DNA from: Leifsonia sp. Root112D2
GTDB lineage: Bacteria; Actinomycetota; Actinomycetes; Actinomycetales; Microbacteriaceae
Length of the DNA: 64,000 nucleotides
Assembly: GCF_001424905.1 (NCBI RefSeq)
Contig: NZ_LMCU01000001.1
Location: 1,419,480-1,483,479 of the forward strand
Direction of reading: 5' to 3'
Shown: piece by piece, positions 1 through 8,972 of the stretch
How positions within the stretch are numbered: the stretch's first letter is position 1
Layout: each line of letters opens with the position of its first letter
Made by a program: the position numbers and the translations under genes
Notes under the pieces: model-generated
What the model was told of the DNA's origin: nothing
Database searches by the model: none
Seen by the model: the letters and a program-made list of their open reading frames with translations, nothing else

Positions 1-2622
1 AAGACCAATAAGCACGTCGCAAAGCCAGCGCGAACTCGTCGGCTATTCACGCTCCTTTCATGGAGTCTGGCTGTCGCTGTCGTGACCTCGTCGATTGGAC
101 TTGGAATTGGTGCGATCAGCGCAACCGCAGTGCCGAGCATCTGGGTCACAGGAAAGCAGATCGTATCCGACAACTTCAATCGAACGAGTCATTCTGGATG
201 GGGATCCGCACAGCTCGGTGGCGTATATAGCTCCAGCAGCGCGGCTGCATTCTCTGCGACGGGGTCATCCGGTTTGATCGCGTTGCCCGTCCCGGGAAGG
301 TCGGGAACGGCGACGCTGCGGTCGGTGTCGTCCCGTGACAGTGACGCATCACTTGTCGTGATCGTGCCGAGCCTTCCGAAGTCAGGCAAAGGTGTCTACG
401 CCGGCCTGCAGCTCCGTTCCGCCGCCGGCTCGTACTATCAGGCACAGTTGCGCATCGGGTCAGACAGGACCGCCTCACTCGCGCTTTTGCGCGTAAACGG
501 GTCGACCGTCTCCCAAGTCGCCCTCGTGGGCGAAAAGGTGATTGCACGCAACCTTGTGGCAGGTTCGCGCATCAATCTCGAGTTCCAGACGACTGGCTCT
601 ACCCCCGTTGCGCTGGCAGCTCGAGCGTGGCTGGCCGGCGTTCCGAAGCCCGGCTGGCAGGCGATGACCAAGGATGCGACCTCCAAGCGCTTGCAAAATT
701 CAGGTGCGTTCGGTGTGTGGTCGTATCTGTCGCGAACCACCTCCAAGCAGCCTGTCGCCTTTGACAACCTTGCGGTTTACACGATGACGACAGCCCTCAC
801 GTCGATTCCATCCACGCCCACCCCGACACCGCCGTTGGTTGTTGCACAAACCCCTCCTACGCCGAATCCCAGCAGGACGCCGACTACACCGACGGTTCCC
901 GCACCGGGGCAAACGGCAGGCGGCGGCGGCCAGGATGCGTCGGTCGACATGACGGGAACCCGGCGCGCGACCGGGGCGGCAGCCATTGGCAGCACCCGGT
1001 ATCCGGTACCCGCCGATGCCATTGTTGTTGCTCCCGCCGGTTCGGATTCAGCGCAAGGCACACTCAAGGCTCCGTATTCGACTGTTCAGCATGCCGTTGA
1101 CGCGGCTCGGTCAGGCGCGACAATCGTGCTCCGTGCTGGCAGTTATCACGAGTCAGTGACGATTCCGGCAAGCAAGCGATTGACGATCCAGTCGTATCCA
1201 GGCGAAGCCGTCTGGTTTGACGGCAGTGTTCCTGTAACCAACTGGCAGCAGTCAGGCTCGGCCTGGACCGCGAGCGGGTGGAACCATATTTTCGATTCGA
1301 GCGCGACCTACACGCGCGGTGCTCCGGATGCCTCTGCGGCTGGGTGGACTTGGTTGAATCCCTCGTATCCGATGGCGGCACACCCCGACCAAGTGTGGGT
1401 CGGTGGCGTCGCGCAGGCCCAAGTGGCCAGCCGTACCCAGCTCGCTCCCGGTCGCTTTTACTACGACACTGCGGCACGAACGCTCTATCTGGGCACGGAT
1501 CCGCGCGGCGGTAACGTTCGCGCCAGCGATCTGCAGAAGGCGATGACCATTCAGGGCAGCGGTACGGTGCTCCGTGGGTTTGGCGTGCATCGCTACGCTC
1601 CATCTGTTCCGGACATGGGCTCGGTTACCTCGTACGGCGGTGGGTGCACCTTCGAAAACATGGCGTTCAATGACAACGCGACCACGGGCCTCTCGGTTGG
1701 CGGTGTCGGCGTGACGCTCAGAAATGTGACCGCGGCTCGCAATGGGTTGCTGGGAATTCACGGCAACCAGGCGGACTCGCTCAAGGCGACCGGGCTGCTG
1801 GCCTCCGGCAACAACGCCGAGCACTTCAATACCTCCCCGGTTTCTGGGGGTATGAAGGTGACGCGTTCGCGCGGGGTCCAAGTGACAGACAGCGCATTCG
1901 TTCGGAACCTCGGGCCCGGCCTGTGGATGGACGAATCCGTCTATAACATGACCATCGCGAACAACGATGTAGTCGGCAATGCTTCGCACGGGATTGCGAT
2001 TGAGATTTCAGCGAAGGTCATACTCGCGAACAATCTTGTGACAGGTAACCGCGGCGACGGGTTCAAAGTGAATGACACGAGCGATGTGTCGATCTGGAAC
2101 AACACTCTGACCGACAATGTTCGCAACCTCGATGTCGTGCAAGATCTGCGCCGTGCCAGCGATCGATCGGTTCCAGGTCACGACCCACGTCAGGCCTTCC
2201 CCGATCCGACCATGACATGGGTGCTCAAGTCGATCACAATCCATAACAACGTCATCTCTGGCGGGAGTGGCAACTGCCTCCTCTGCATCGAGGACTACTC
2301 CCATCAGTATTCTGCGGCCCAGATGCAGGTCAGTTCTGACGGGAATATCTATCAGAGACCGTCGGCAAATGCACCGACTTGGTTGGTCGTCTGGTCGCAG
2401 AGCGCGGGAAATCCGTCGGTCTATAACAGCCTCAGTCAGTTCACGGCGGCTACCGGGCAGGAATCCCACAGTCGTGCATTCGACTCGGCCAACGCAGTGA
2501 AGGCCACCGTGTTGACGCCGCAGGCGAGCGCTTTCGTTTCGGCAGTCGCCCTACCCTTGCCCGCGAATGTTGCCGGATTAGTCGGGCAGAGCGCGGGTAC
2601 GCGACACCTTGGCACGTGGTGA
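1..2622 (+). CDS. Secreted right-handed beta-helix protein, 5' end outside window
   Basis: The reading frame is open from base 1. The first in-frame GTG (82) falls inside a hydrophobic signal-peptide core that already began upstream (basic RR, then LFTLLSWSLAVAVV), so the true start lies left of the window. After the signal peptide comes a jelly-roll-like module (about bases 166-790, starting DNFNRT), then a Pro/Thr-rich linker (about 790-900). From about base 1010 there is a parallel beta-helix region: DUF1565-like entry VVAPAGSDSAQGT, then repeated turns with N-rich ladders such as ANNDVVGNASHGIAI. The family includes polysaccharide lyases, epimerases and glycan-binding proteins, and the fold alone does not give the activity. 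The position beside EPS genes suggests a role in modifying, trimming or binding the exported polymer. The N-terminal module recurs at the C-terminus of the large secreted protein at 15093-19559. Confidence 0.8.
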   Translation, partial: KTNKHVAKPARTRRLFTLLSWSLAVAVVTSSIGLGIGAISATAVPSIWVTGKQIVSDNFNRTSHSGWGSAQLGGVYSSSSAAAFSATGSSGLIALPVPGRSGTATLRSVSSRDSDASLVVIVPSLPKSGKGVYAGLQLRSAAGSYYQAQLRIGSDRTASLALLRVNGSTVSQVALVGEKVIARNLVAGSRINLEFQTTGSTPVALAARAWLAGVPKPGWQAMTKDATSKRLQNSGAFGVWSYLSRTTSKQPVAFDNLAVYTMTTALTSIPSTPTPTPPLVVAQTPPTPNPSRTPTTPTVPAPGQTAGGGGQDASVDMTGTRRATGAAAIGSTRYPVPADAIVVAPAGSDSAQGTLKAPYSTVQHAVDAARSGATIVLRAGSYHESVTIPASKRLTIQSYPGEAVWFDGSVPVTNWQQSGSAWTASGWNHIFDSSATYTRGAPDASAAGWTWLNPSYPMAAHPDQVWVGGVAQAQVASRTQLAPGRFYYDTAARTLYLGTDPRGGNVRASDLQKAMTIQGSGTVLRGFGVHRYAPSVPDMGSVTSYGGGCTFENMAFNDNATTGLSVGGVGVTLRNVTAARNGLLGIHGNQADSLKATGLLASGNNAEHFNTSPVSGGMKVTRSRGVQVTDSAFVRNLGPGLWMDESVYNMTIANNDVVGNASHGIAIEISAKVILANNLVTGNRGDGFKVNDTSDVSIWNNTLTDNVRNLDVVQDLRRASDRSVPGHDPRQAFPDPTMTWVLKSITIHNNVISGGSGNCLLCIEDYSHQYSAAQMQVSSDGNIYQRPSANAPTWLVVWSQSAGNPSVYNSLSQFTAATGQESHSRAFDSANAVKATVLTPQASAFVSAVALPLPANVAGLVGQSAGTRHLGTW

Positions 2623-2641
2623 CGGTTCCTCGCCGTCGTGC
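2612..2641 (+). terminator. Possible hairpin between convergent genes
   Basis: An imperfect inverted repeat (GCACG..GACGG, 7-nt loop, CCGTC..GTGC) overlaps and follows the stop of the beta-helix gene, which converges on the cysC fusion gene. There is no T-run, so the terminator call is weak. Confidence 0.25.
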
Positions 2642-2682
2642 AGAAAATGCCTGTGGGTCGGATGCGCTTTCATACGGAGCGA

Positions 2683-3909
2683 CTAAATGACGGACGCTAT
2701 CGCGTCGACACACTCCTGAAGAGTCATGGTGCTGGTGTCGATGACGAGGTCGGGGTCGGTGGGGGCCTCATAGGGCGAGTCAATGCCCGTGAAGTCGGTG
2801 ATCTGCCCGGCCCGCGCCCGTGCATACAGTCCTTTTCGGTCGCGAGCTTCGCAGACGACCAATGGGGTTGCAACGTATACCAGCACGAATCTGGAGGCGC
2901 CTTCGGCCATCGCCCGCATCTCCGAGCGAGTTCGTTCGAACGGTGCAATAGGTGCACATATGGCCAAGCCGCCAACGGACGCGATCTTGGCGGCAACCCA
3001 GCCGATCCGGCGAAGGTTCGATTCGCGGTCTTCGGCGGAGAAGCCGAGTCCGGCGGAGAGGACGCGGCGCACATCGTCTCCATCAAGCAAAACAGGACGA
3101 TGGTCACCGCTGGATACGAAGCGTTCCAGGAGACCACGCGCAACCGTCGACTTTCCCGATCCGGAGAGCCCGGTCAGTAGCACGACACAGCCAGCGACCG
3201 TCCGCAGGGAACTCGCAACCGGTACGGATCCGTGGTCGGGCGAAGAGAAGTCGAGCACGCGTCGCGGTCGCAAGCCCGAAAGGATGTAGTTGATGAGCAT
3301 CGTGCGTTGCATCCCCGGATACAATGCCGAGGCTAGGAGTACGCGAACCGAAGATTCTGGAGTTTCCTCCGCACAACGGTGGAGGATCTCGAGAGTCCGC
3401 ATAATCTCGTAGTCATCCTGACTGCGATCCCAGGCCACCGCGAGGAAGATCAGCGGATCATCACCGGCTTGAGTTATGGCGCGGGCGATGTGCGCCGGAT
3501 CGGGGCCCCCGGTGAAGACGGCCACTGTGCTGCCCTGAAGGTCCTCATCTGATGTCAGCCGAAAGGGACGCGCCGGTGGATGCTCTGCGCGACGCAGCGG
3601 GGAAAGTGTCCCCGCCAAATTCGTGGTGCCGCAGCCCGAGGAAGCCGCGCTCACCTTCAGTTGGGCCAGGGGCGTGCCGTCCGGATCTGTCAGGATCACT
3701 GACGTCGCTTCTTTGGCGGCATCGAAATCTACCGCCGTGACATCGATGGTTGCCTCGAAGGGCCACGAGGTGGGCTTTTCACCTGGCAGGCAATAGCCAT
3801 CGATCGGGGCGACGAGGCCGCCGAGAATCAGTTCCAGCGCATCGAGCTTCGCGCCATCCAAAGCGATGATCGGTTCGTTCAACAGGAAGCTGCCTTTCAT
3901 TTCAGTCAC
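2683..3909 (-). CDS. cysC: Adenylylsulfate kinase with N-terminal ATP-sulfurylase-like domain
   Basis: The C-terminal part (residues about 242-408) is an APS kinase that makes PAPS from APS and ATP. It has P-loop GLSGSGKST (247-255), LLDGDDVRRVLSAGLGFS, and YARARAGQITDFTGID with the end PDLVIDT. Residues 1-240 resemble the PUA-like and catalytic parts of ATP sulfurylase (GGLVAPIDGYCLPGE resembles the GxFSPLxGFM region), but the domain is short. The QxRNPxHxxH nucleotide site is reduced to VFTGGPDPAHIAR, so sulfurylase activity is doubtful. CysD/CysN nearby presumably supply APS. The 3' partner of the TauE-like gene overlaps its start by 4 bases, so the two form one operon. No sulfite-forming genes are in the window, so the PAPS probably feeds the sulfotransferase at 8046. 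Confidence 0.88.
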   Translation of the reverse strand: MTEMKGSFLLNEPIIALDGAKLDALELILGGLVAPIDGYCLPGEKPTSWPFEATIDVTAVDFDAAKEATSVILTDPDGTPLAQLKVSAASSGCGTTNLAGTLSPLRRAEHPPARPFRLTSDEDLQGSTVAVFTGGPDPAHIARAITQAGDDPLIFLAVAWDRSQDDYEIMRTLEILHRCAEETPESSVRVLLASALYPGMQRTMLINYILSGLRPRRVLDFSSPDHGSVPVASSLRTVAGCVVLLTGLSGSGKSTVARGLLERFVSSGDHRPVLLDGDDVRRVLSAGLGFSAEDRESNLRRIGWVAAKIASVGGLAICAPIAPFERTRSEMRAMAEGASRFVLVYVATPLVVCEARDRKGLYARARAGQITDFTGIDSPYEAPTDPDLVIDTSTMTLQECVDAIASVI

Positions 3910-4883
3910 TGTTCCGGCGGCGGGTGGACGGAGTCCTGTGGGCCCTCAGCAGACTTGCGCTTTCGGTATTCGCGTACCTCCACCGAGGCCAATGCCGGCA
4001 GCCCGTTGCGGCGACGGATCTGCATCCAGATGACCGGTGCCGCCACCAAGATAACGATCAACGTGACAGCGGTGGAAACGTTATCGATGCCGAGCATTTT
4101 CAAGCCTGAGGCCAAAAGCACGAAAGCAAGCGCGCGCCGCACGAATCCACCGGAAAGACGCGCGGATAGCTGCGCCCCGATGAACGCACCGGGGATACTT
4201 CCGATGAGGAGAGGAAGGGTCAGTCCGAGATCCAAGTCGCCGAAGAGAGTGTGTCCGATCGCGGCCGAGGCGACAAGGGGGACTGCCTGCACGAGATCGG
4301 TTCCGACGAGTTGACTGGCTCTCAACCCTGAGTACAGGATCATTAGTCCGATGATGATCAGCGAACCGGAGCCGACGGATGTCATTCCAACTATCAGTCC
4401 GCCAGCGGCGCCGAGGAGAATCGTCGGCATCGGCCGCACGACGACCTCCGGTCGGTTCTGAGGCAGACTCTCGCCAAGCCCGTCCCGGGACCGCGCTCTC
4501 TCGACGAGCCTGATGTAGGCACGCACCGTCAGCAAGGCAGCAGACAGCAGGAGCGCGGCGCCCAGAGCGTACTTGATGATGCTCTGCACCGCATCACCGT
4601 TGCCGAGCAGTTTGAGCACAAGAACACCGCAGAATGCCGCAGGCACCGACCCGATGCACAGGTAGCCGACAAGCTTGAGGTTCACTGTCTTGCGGCGAAG
4701 GTGCACGATCGATCCGACGGGTTTCATGATAGCGCTCGCGACGAGATCGCTGGACACGGCTGTCAGTGGCGGGATGCCGAAAACGAGGACCAGCATAGGT
4801 GTCATCAGCGCACCACCGCCCATCCCGGTGAGGCCGACAACAATTCCGATGCCGAAGGCTCCGAAAATCAACGGCAGATCCAT
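3906..4883 (-). CDS. TauE/SafE family anion transporter
   Basis: This is a polytopic membrane protein of about 325 residues with the family hallmark near the N-terminus (GIVVGLTGMGGGALMTPML) and a second internal repeat (GGLIVGMTSVGSGSLII). TauE/SafE proteins move sulfite, sulfoacetate or related organosulfur anions. The direction and substrate cannot be read here. I chose ATG at 4883 (MDLPLIFG) because it starts just before the first membrane helix. A GTG at 4901 would add six residues, and neither start has a clear Shine-Dalgarno. It overlaps cysC by 4 bases. Linkage to APS kinase and, divergently, to cysQDN suggests that it handles sulfate or sulfite for PAPS production. A copy of the 18-bp sulfur/EPS motif lies 21-57 bases upstream. 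Confidence 0.85.
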   Translation of the reverse strand: MDLPLIFGAFGIGIVVGLTGMGGGALMTPMLVLVFGIPPLTAVSSDLVASAIMKPVGSIVHLRRKTVNLKLVGYLCIGSVPAAFCGVLVLKLLGNGDAVQSIIKYALGAALLLSAALLTVRAYIRLVERARSRDGLGESLPQNRPEVVVRPMPTILLGAAGGLIVGMTSVGSGSLIIIGLMILYSGLRASQLVGTDLVQAVPLVASAAIGHTLFGDLDLGLTLPLLIGSIPGAFIGAQLSARLSGGFVRRALAFVLLASGLKMLGIDNVSTAVTLIVILVAAPVIWMQIRRRNGLPALASVEVREYRKRKSAEGPQDSVHPPPEQ

Positions 4884-4921
4884 GCGCTGATTGTCGCACA
4901 CGTTCAGCGTGGGAGAATGGC

Positions 4922-4939
4922 ATTACTGAGAATTATTCA
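4922..4939 (-). promoter_or_regulatory. Copy of 18-bp sulfur/EPS motif, tauE-cysC
   Basis: On the minus strand this reads TGAATAATTCTCAGTAAT. It matches the consensus TGATnAnnnCTCAGTTAw seen upstream of cysQ and the ABC importer, in the same orientation relative to its gene. It is a candidate operator; the binding protein is unknown. Confidence 0.5.
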
Positions 4940-5000
4940 GGTAAAGTCGCCTGCCCCGCACTGGGGATTTCATTCAATCGCCGGAGTATGGGATCATAAG

Positions 5001-5018
5001 TGATTATTGCTCAGTTAA
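5001..5018 (+). promoter_or_regulatory. Copy of 18-bp sulfur/EPS motif, cysQDN
   Basis: The sequence TGATTATTGCTCAGTTAA lies 84 bases upstream of cysQ. It differs from the copy just before the ABC-importer gene (26310) at only one position. It is a candidate operator for the cysQ-cysD-cysN-sulfotransferase operon. Confidence 0.55.
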
Positions 5019-5102
5019 ACCGTTGCGATCAGTTGGCTGAGATATAGAAGGGTAGCGCCGATCCGCTGCCTTTCCTCAAGAGACACCACGTCTGGGGTTG
5101 GT

Positions 5103-5858
5103 ATGCCGTCGAATGTTGAATACGCCGCCGATCTGGCTCTCGGGGCGGGACGCTTGCTGCGTACCCTGCAGCGCTCCGCCGGCGTCGCCCAGCTCGGCAC
5201 CGAGGCTTTGCGAAAGCGCGGTGATCGTGCTTCGCAGGAGTACCTTATGGGTCGGCTCGAGAGCGAGCGTTCCTCCGATAGCGTGCTCTCGGAGGAGGCA
5301 CCCGATTCCTCATCGAGGCTATCGGCTCACCGCGTGTGGATTATCGATCCCCTGGACGGCACGCGCGAGTTTGCCGAAGGCAGAGACGACTGGGCGGTGC
5401 ATGTCGCGTTGTGGGAGGACGGAGAACTCGTGGCGGGCGCGGTGGCTCTCCCGGGCATCGACGAGATCTTGACGTCCGCTGACGTGCCGCGGATCGTGTC
5501 TCGGCCGCCGCGAATCAGACTCGCGGTTTCGCGGAGCAGGCCTCCCGCACTGGTTGGGTATCTCGCCGAAGTACTTGATGCAGAGCTCGTGCCGTTGGGT
5601 TCTGCGGGCTACAAGACTGCCGCCGTCGTGCGCGGCGAGGCTGACGCTTACGTTCACGCCGGCGGCCAGTACGAGTGGGATTCCGCTGCTCCTGTCGCGG
5701 TCGCGCGCCAGGCGAATCTCTTTACGAGCAGGATCGACGGGAGTCGGCCGGTATACAACCAACCCGATGTCTACCTCCCCGATTTGGTGGTCTGCGATCC
5801 CACCATTTCCGAGCTGGTCTTGGGTACGCTCAGTGCATATCGAGGGGAAATCGAGTGA
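5103..5858 (+). CDS. cysQ: 3'(2'),5'-bisphosphate nucleotidase (CysQ-like)
   Basis: This 251-residue member of the inositol-monophosphatase superfamily has the metal ligands in order: EE (64-65), DPLDGT (82-87) and WDSAAP (192-197). CysQ proteins hydrolyse PAP, the by-product of sulfotransferases and PAPS reductases, to AMP. Here it heads an operon with cysD, cysN and a sulfotransferase, so PAP clearance for sulfation is the likely task. The start ATG at 5103 has only a weak purine stretch upstream (TGGGGTTGG). An inositol phosphatase role is possible from family alone, but context argues for PAP. Confidence 0.88.
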   Translation: MPSNVEYAADLALGAGRLLRTLQRSAGVAQLGTEALRKRGDRASQEYLMGRLESERSSDSVLSEEAPDSSSRLSAHRVWIIDPLDGTREFAEGRDDWAVHVALWEDGELVAGAVALPGIDEILTSADVPRIVSRPPRIRLAVSRSRPPALVGYLAEVLDAELVPLGSAGYKTAAVVRGEADAYVHAGGQYEWDSAAPVAVARQANLFTSRIDGSRPVYNQPDVYLPDLVVCDPTISELVLGTLSAYRGEIE

Positions 5859-6775
5859 CCGAAGAAAAAGACGGCTCCCGCTACGGCTTGAGCCAACTGG
5901 ATTACATCGAATCTGAGGCCATCTTTATCATTCGGGAAGTCGCCGCGGAGAGCGAACATCCGGCCATGCTCTTTTCCGGCGGCAAGGATTCACTCGTCAT
6001 GCTTCATTTGGCGATGAAGGCGTTTGCGCCTGGTCCAATTCCGTTTCCCGTTGTGCACATCGACACGGGGCACAATTTCGGCGAAGTGCTTGAGTTCAGG
6101 GATCGACGCGTGGCGGAGTTGGGCGTGCGTCTTGTGATCGGCTCCGTACAGGACGCAATCGATTCGGGGAGAGTGCGAGAGGACCCAAGCGGTTCGCGAA
6201 ACCGCATCCAGACCCCGGTGCTCCTACACACCGCTGAAGTGCATGGCTTCACTGCACTGATGGGCGGCGCACGCCGAGATGAAGAAAAGGCGAGGGCGAA
6301 GGAGCGCGTGTTCTCCTTTCGTGACGAGTTCGGACAGTGGGATCCCAAGAATCAGCGACCGGAATTGTGGTCGTTGTACAACGGCAGGATCGGAATCGGA
6401 GAGAGCATCCGAGTCTTCCCTCTCTCCAACTGGACCGAGCTGGACGTCTGGGAATACATCGCTAGAGAACGTGTCGAGGTTCCCGCGCTCTACTATGCGC
6501 GCAAGAGGCAGGTCTTCATGCGCAACTCGATGATCTTCGCGGTCAACGAGCACTGCCAGCCCGCCGAAGGGGAGGAGATCTTCGAGGCAACGGTTCGATA
6601 TCGCACCGTTGGTGATGCGACGCTGACGGCCGCGGTCGCGTCCGAAGCCGATACTCCTGAAAAGGTGATAACCGAAGTGGCGGCGACCCGCATTACGGAA
6701 CGCGGCGCGACCAGGGGTGACGATCGCGTGAGCGAGGCGGCAATGGAAGATCGGAAGAAGGAAGGGTACTTCTAA
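5855..6775 (+). CDS. cysD: Sulfate adenylyltransferase subunit 2
   Basis: This 306-residue PP-loop enzyme (SGGKDS at residues 41-46) forms APS from sulfate and ATP together with the GTPase subunit CysN. CysD-type features include HIDTGHNF, GGARRDEEKARAKER and the C-terminal RKKEGYF, all close to the family pattern. The start is GTG at 5855, which overlaps the cysQ stop (GTGA) and has an AGGGG about 8 bases upstream. A longer in-frame extension to 5675 is a shadow of cysQ. Length and motifs are normal and the enzyme should be active. Confidence 0.95.
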   Translation: MTEEKDGSRYGLSQLDYIESEAIFIIREVAAESEHPAMLFSGGKDSLVMLHLAMKAFAPGPIPFPVVHIDTGHNFGEVLEFRDRRVAELGVRLVIGSVQDAIDSGRVREDPSGSRNRIQTPVLLHTAEVHGFTALMGGARRDEEKARAKERVFSFRDEFGQWDPKNQRPELWSLYNGRIGIGESIRVFPLSNWTELDVWEYIARERVEVPALYYARKRQVFMRNSMIFAVNEHCQPAEGEEIFEATVRYRTVGDATLTAAVASEADTPEKVITEVAATRITERGATRGDDRVSEAAMEDRKKEGYF

Positions 6776-8019
6776 TGGACATCCTCCGATTTGCCACTGC
6801 CGGCTCGGTCGATGACGGCAAGAGCACCCTCATCGGCCGCTTGCTCTACGACTCTAAGTCCGTCTTCACCGACCAAATGGATGCTGTCGAGCGTACGAGT
6901 CGGGAACGAGGAGATCTTTATACCGACCTGGCGCTACTGACTGATGGGCTGCGCGCCGAACGTGAACAGGGCATCACCATCGATGTCGCCTATCGTTATT
7001 TCGCCACGCCACGGCGCAAGTTCATCATCGCGGACACCCCGGGCCACATTCAGTACACCCGCAACATGGTGACCGGCTCCTCGACCGCAGATTTGGCCGT
7101 TGTGCTTGTCGACGCCCGAAAGGGTCTTCTGGAACAGAGTCGACGCCACGCGACCATCGTCTCGTTGTTGCGCGTTCCTCACCTCGTGCTGGCGGTGAAC
7201 AAGATGGACCTAGTCGATTGGTCCGAGGAGGTCTTTGAGGAGATTCGCGCGGAATTCCTAGATTTTGCAGCGCGGCTGGACTTCACGGACGTGTCGATCA
7301 TTCCGCTTTCTGCATTGTCCGGGGATAACGTTGTGCACCGCTCTGCGAACATGCCTTGGTACGAGGGCGCCTCGCTCCTACATCATCTGGAGAACGTCTA
7401 TATCGCCAGCGACCGAAATCTTGTCGACGTTCGGTTTCCCGTCCAGTATGTTATTCGCCCGCAGAATGGTCGGGGCGACTATCGGGCATTCGCTGGACAG
7501 ATCGCGGGTGGTGTACTCAAGCCCGGTGACGATGTCGTGGTGCTGCCGAGCGGTATGCCTACAAAGATCAAATCGATCGATACGGCGGATGGTGAGGTTG
7601 CCGAGGCATATTCGCCGATGTCGGTGACGATCCGGCTCGAGGACGAGGTGGATGTCTCGCGGGGCGACATGATTGCCCGACCTCACAATCAGCCGAGCAT
7701 GGTTCAGGACATTGATGCCATGATCTGTTGGATGGATGAGACGGCGTTGCGGGTAGGGCAGAAGTACGCCATCAAGCACACGACGCGCACCGTGCGGGCT
7801 CTCATAAAGGAGATCCAATACGAGTTGGACATCAATTCGCTTCACCGCACGCAGCAGGTGGAATCGCTTGAGCTCAATGCCATCGGGCGGGTGAGATTGC
7901 GGACGATGCAGCCGCTGCTGGTCGACTCCTATCGACGTAACCGGCAAACCGGTGCCTTCATCATCATCGATGAGGTCACGAACCGCACTGTCGGCGCTGG
8001 CGTAATCAACGAGAATTAG
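6775..8019 (+). CDS. cysN: Sulfate adenylyltransferase subunit 1 (GTPase)
   Basis: This 414-residue EF-Tu-like GTPase drives APS synthesis by CysD. It has P-loop GSVDDGKST (about 10-18), the switch region REQGITIDVAYRYF, DTPGH (G3) and NKMD (G4), followed by beta-barrel domains. It ends without a fused APS kinase; that activity is encoded separately at 2683-3909. Its ATG shares one base with the cysD stop (TAATG), which indicates translational coupling. Confidence 0.95.
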   Translation: MDILRFATAGSVDDGKSTLIGRLLYDSKSVFTDQMDAVERTSRERGDLYTDLALLTDGLRAEREQGITIDVAYRYFATPRRKFIIADTPGHIQYTRNMVTGSSTADLAVVLVDARKGLLEQSRRHATIVSLLRVPHLVLAVNKMDLVDWSEEVFEEIRAEFLDFAARLDFTDVSIIPLSALSGDNVVHRSANMPWYEGASLLHHLENVYIASDRNLVDVRFPVQYVIRPQNGRGDYRAFAGQIAGGVLKPGDDVVVLPSGMPTKIKSIDTADGEVAEAYSPMSVTIRLEDEVDVSRGDMIARPHNQPSMVQDIDAMICWMDETALRVGQKYAIKHTTRTVRALIKEIQYELDINSLHRTQQVESLELNAIGRVRLRTMQPLLVDSYRRNRQTGAFIIIDEVTNRTVGAGVINEN

Positions 8020-8045
8020 GCGTTGCCCGGGGTCGGGAGAAGGGA

Positions 8046-8972
8046 ATGCGTGTGGCGACGATGGAGAAGACGCGACGCGAGGGGGCTTCGAGTATGGCCA
8101 CAAGCGTGAAGAGGGCTGGGAGCCAGGTGTTCCGCATCATGGGCTCGATGACGGCGAGCGTTCGGCCGCTGCCGGACTTCCTCCTGATCGGCACCAAGCG
8201 AGGCGGTACCACCTCGTTGTACTACGACATCTTGAAGTTGCCCAACATCCTCACGCTGTTTCCTTCCGCTCGACACCTTCCGAAGGCGAACGAGACGAAG
8301 GGGATCCACTATTTCGACACGAACTACTGGCGGGGTGAGCGGTGGTATCGCTCACACCTACCATCGAAGTGGGCGAGGCAGCGTGCAGAGCAAGCGCATG
8401 GCGGTCGGGTCGTCGTTGGCGAGGCCTCTCCCTACTATCTCTTTCACCCCCTCGCGGCTGAGCGGGCGGTGCGGTTAGTCCCGGACGCGAAACTTATCCT
8501 GCTCCTTCGCGATCCGGTGATGCGCACCTACTCACACTGGAAGGAACGTCGACGCAACAATGCCGAGCCTCTCGAGTTCCGTGCGGCTATCGAGGCTGAA
8601 GAGGCTCGGCTGGCTGGCGAGGCGGCGAAGCTAAAGGCGGATCCGACCTATTACAGCTACGCGCACGAGCAGCAGTCCTACGTGGCGCAGAGCAGGTACA
8701 TTGATGCGCTGATGCCCTGGGTGGAGCGTTTCGGGCTCGACAAGATTCTGGTGCTCGCGAGTGAGGAGTATTACGCCGATCCCTCCTCGATCGCCCAGCA
8801 GATCGCCACCTTCGTTGGCATCGACTACGTGCCTGTTGAGCTCGGAGAACATCGCAACGCCGCAGCCGGGGAAGCACTCGACGGGGAGACGCAGGCGTAT
8901 CTCCAGACTCTGTTCGCGGAAGACAATGCGCGCCTTGAGGCTCTGATCGGGCGCTCCTTGCCCTGGACATGA
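8046..8972 (+). CDS. PAPS-dependent sulfotransferase
   Basis: This 308-residue protein resembles the heparan-sulfate/NDST-like sulfotransferase fold. The 5'-phosphosulfate loop is GTKRGGTT (49-56) after a beta strand PDFLLI. The 3'-phosphate site is RDPVMRTYSHWKERR (about 155-170). It lies 26 bases after cysN and is followed with ATGA overlap by a kinase-like gene. Family members transfer sulfate from PAPS to sugars or other acceptors. With a PAPS-making set upstream and a polymer export locus downstream, a sugar residue of the EPS or its lipid-linked repeat is the likely acceptor. No signal peptide is seen, so it acts in the cytoplasm. The ATG at 8046 has GGAGAAGGG immediately before it. The ATG at 8094 is a possible alternative start. 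Confidence 0.88.
   Translation: MRVATMEKTRREGASSMATSVKRAGSQVFRIMGSMTASVRPLPDFLLIGTKRGGTTSLYYDILKLPNILTLFPSARHLPKANETKGIHYFDTNYWRGERWYRSHLPSKWARQRAEQAHGGRVVVGEASPYYLFHPLAAERAVRLVPDAKLILLLRDPVMRTYSHWKERRRNNAEPLEFRAAIEAEEARLAGEAAKLKADPTYYSYAHEQQSYVAQSRYIDALMPWVERFGLDKILVLASEEYYADPSSIAQQIATFVGIDYVPVELGEHRNAAAGEALDGETQAYLQTLFAEDNARLEALIGRSLPWT

Noticed and set aside
5675..5854. Longer start for cysD
   Set aside because: It lies within cysQ in another frame; GTG 5855 has a ribosome site and 4-base coupling.
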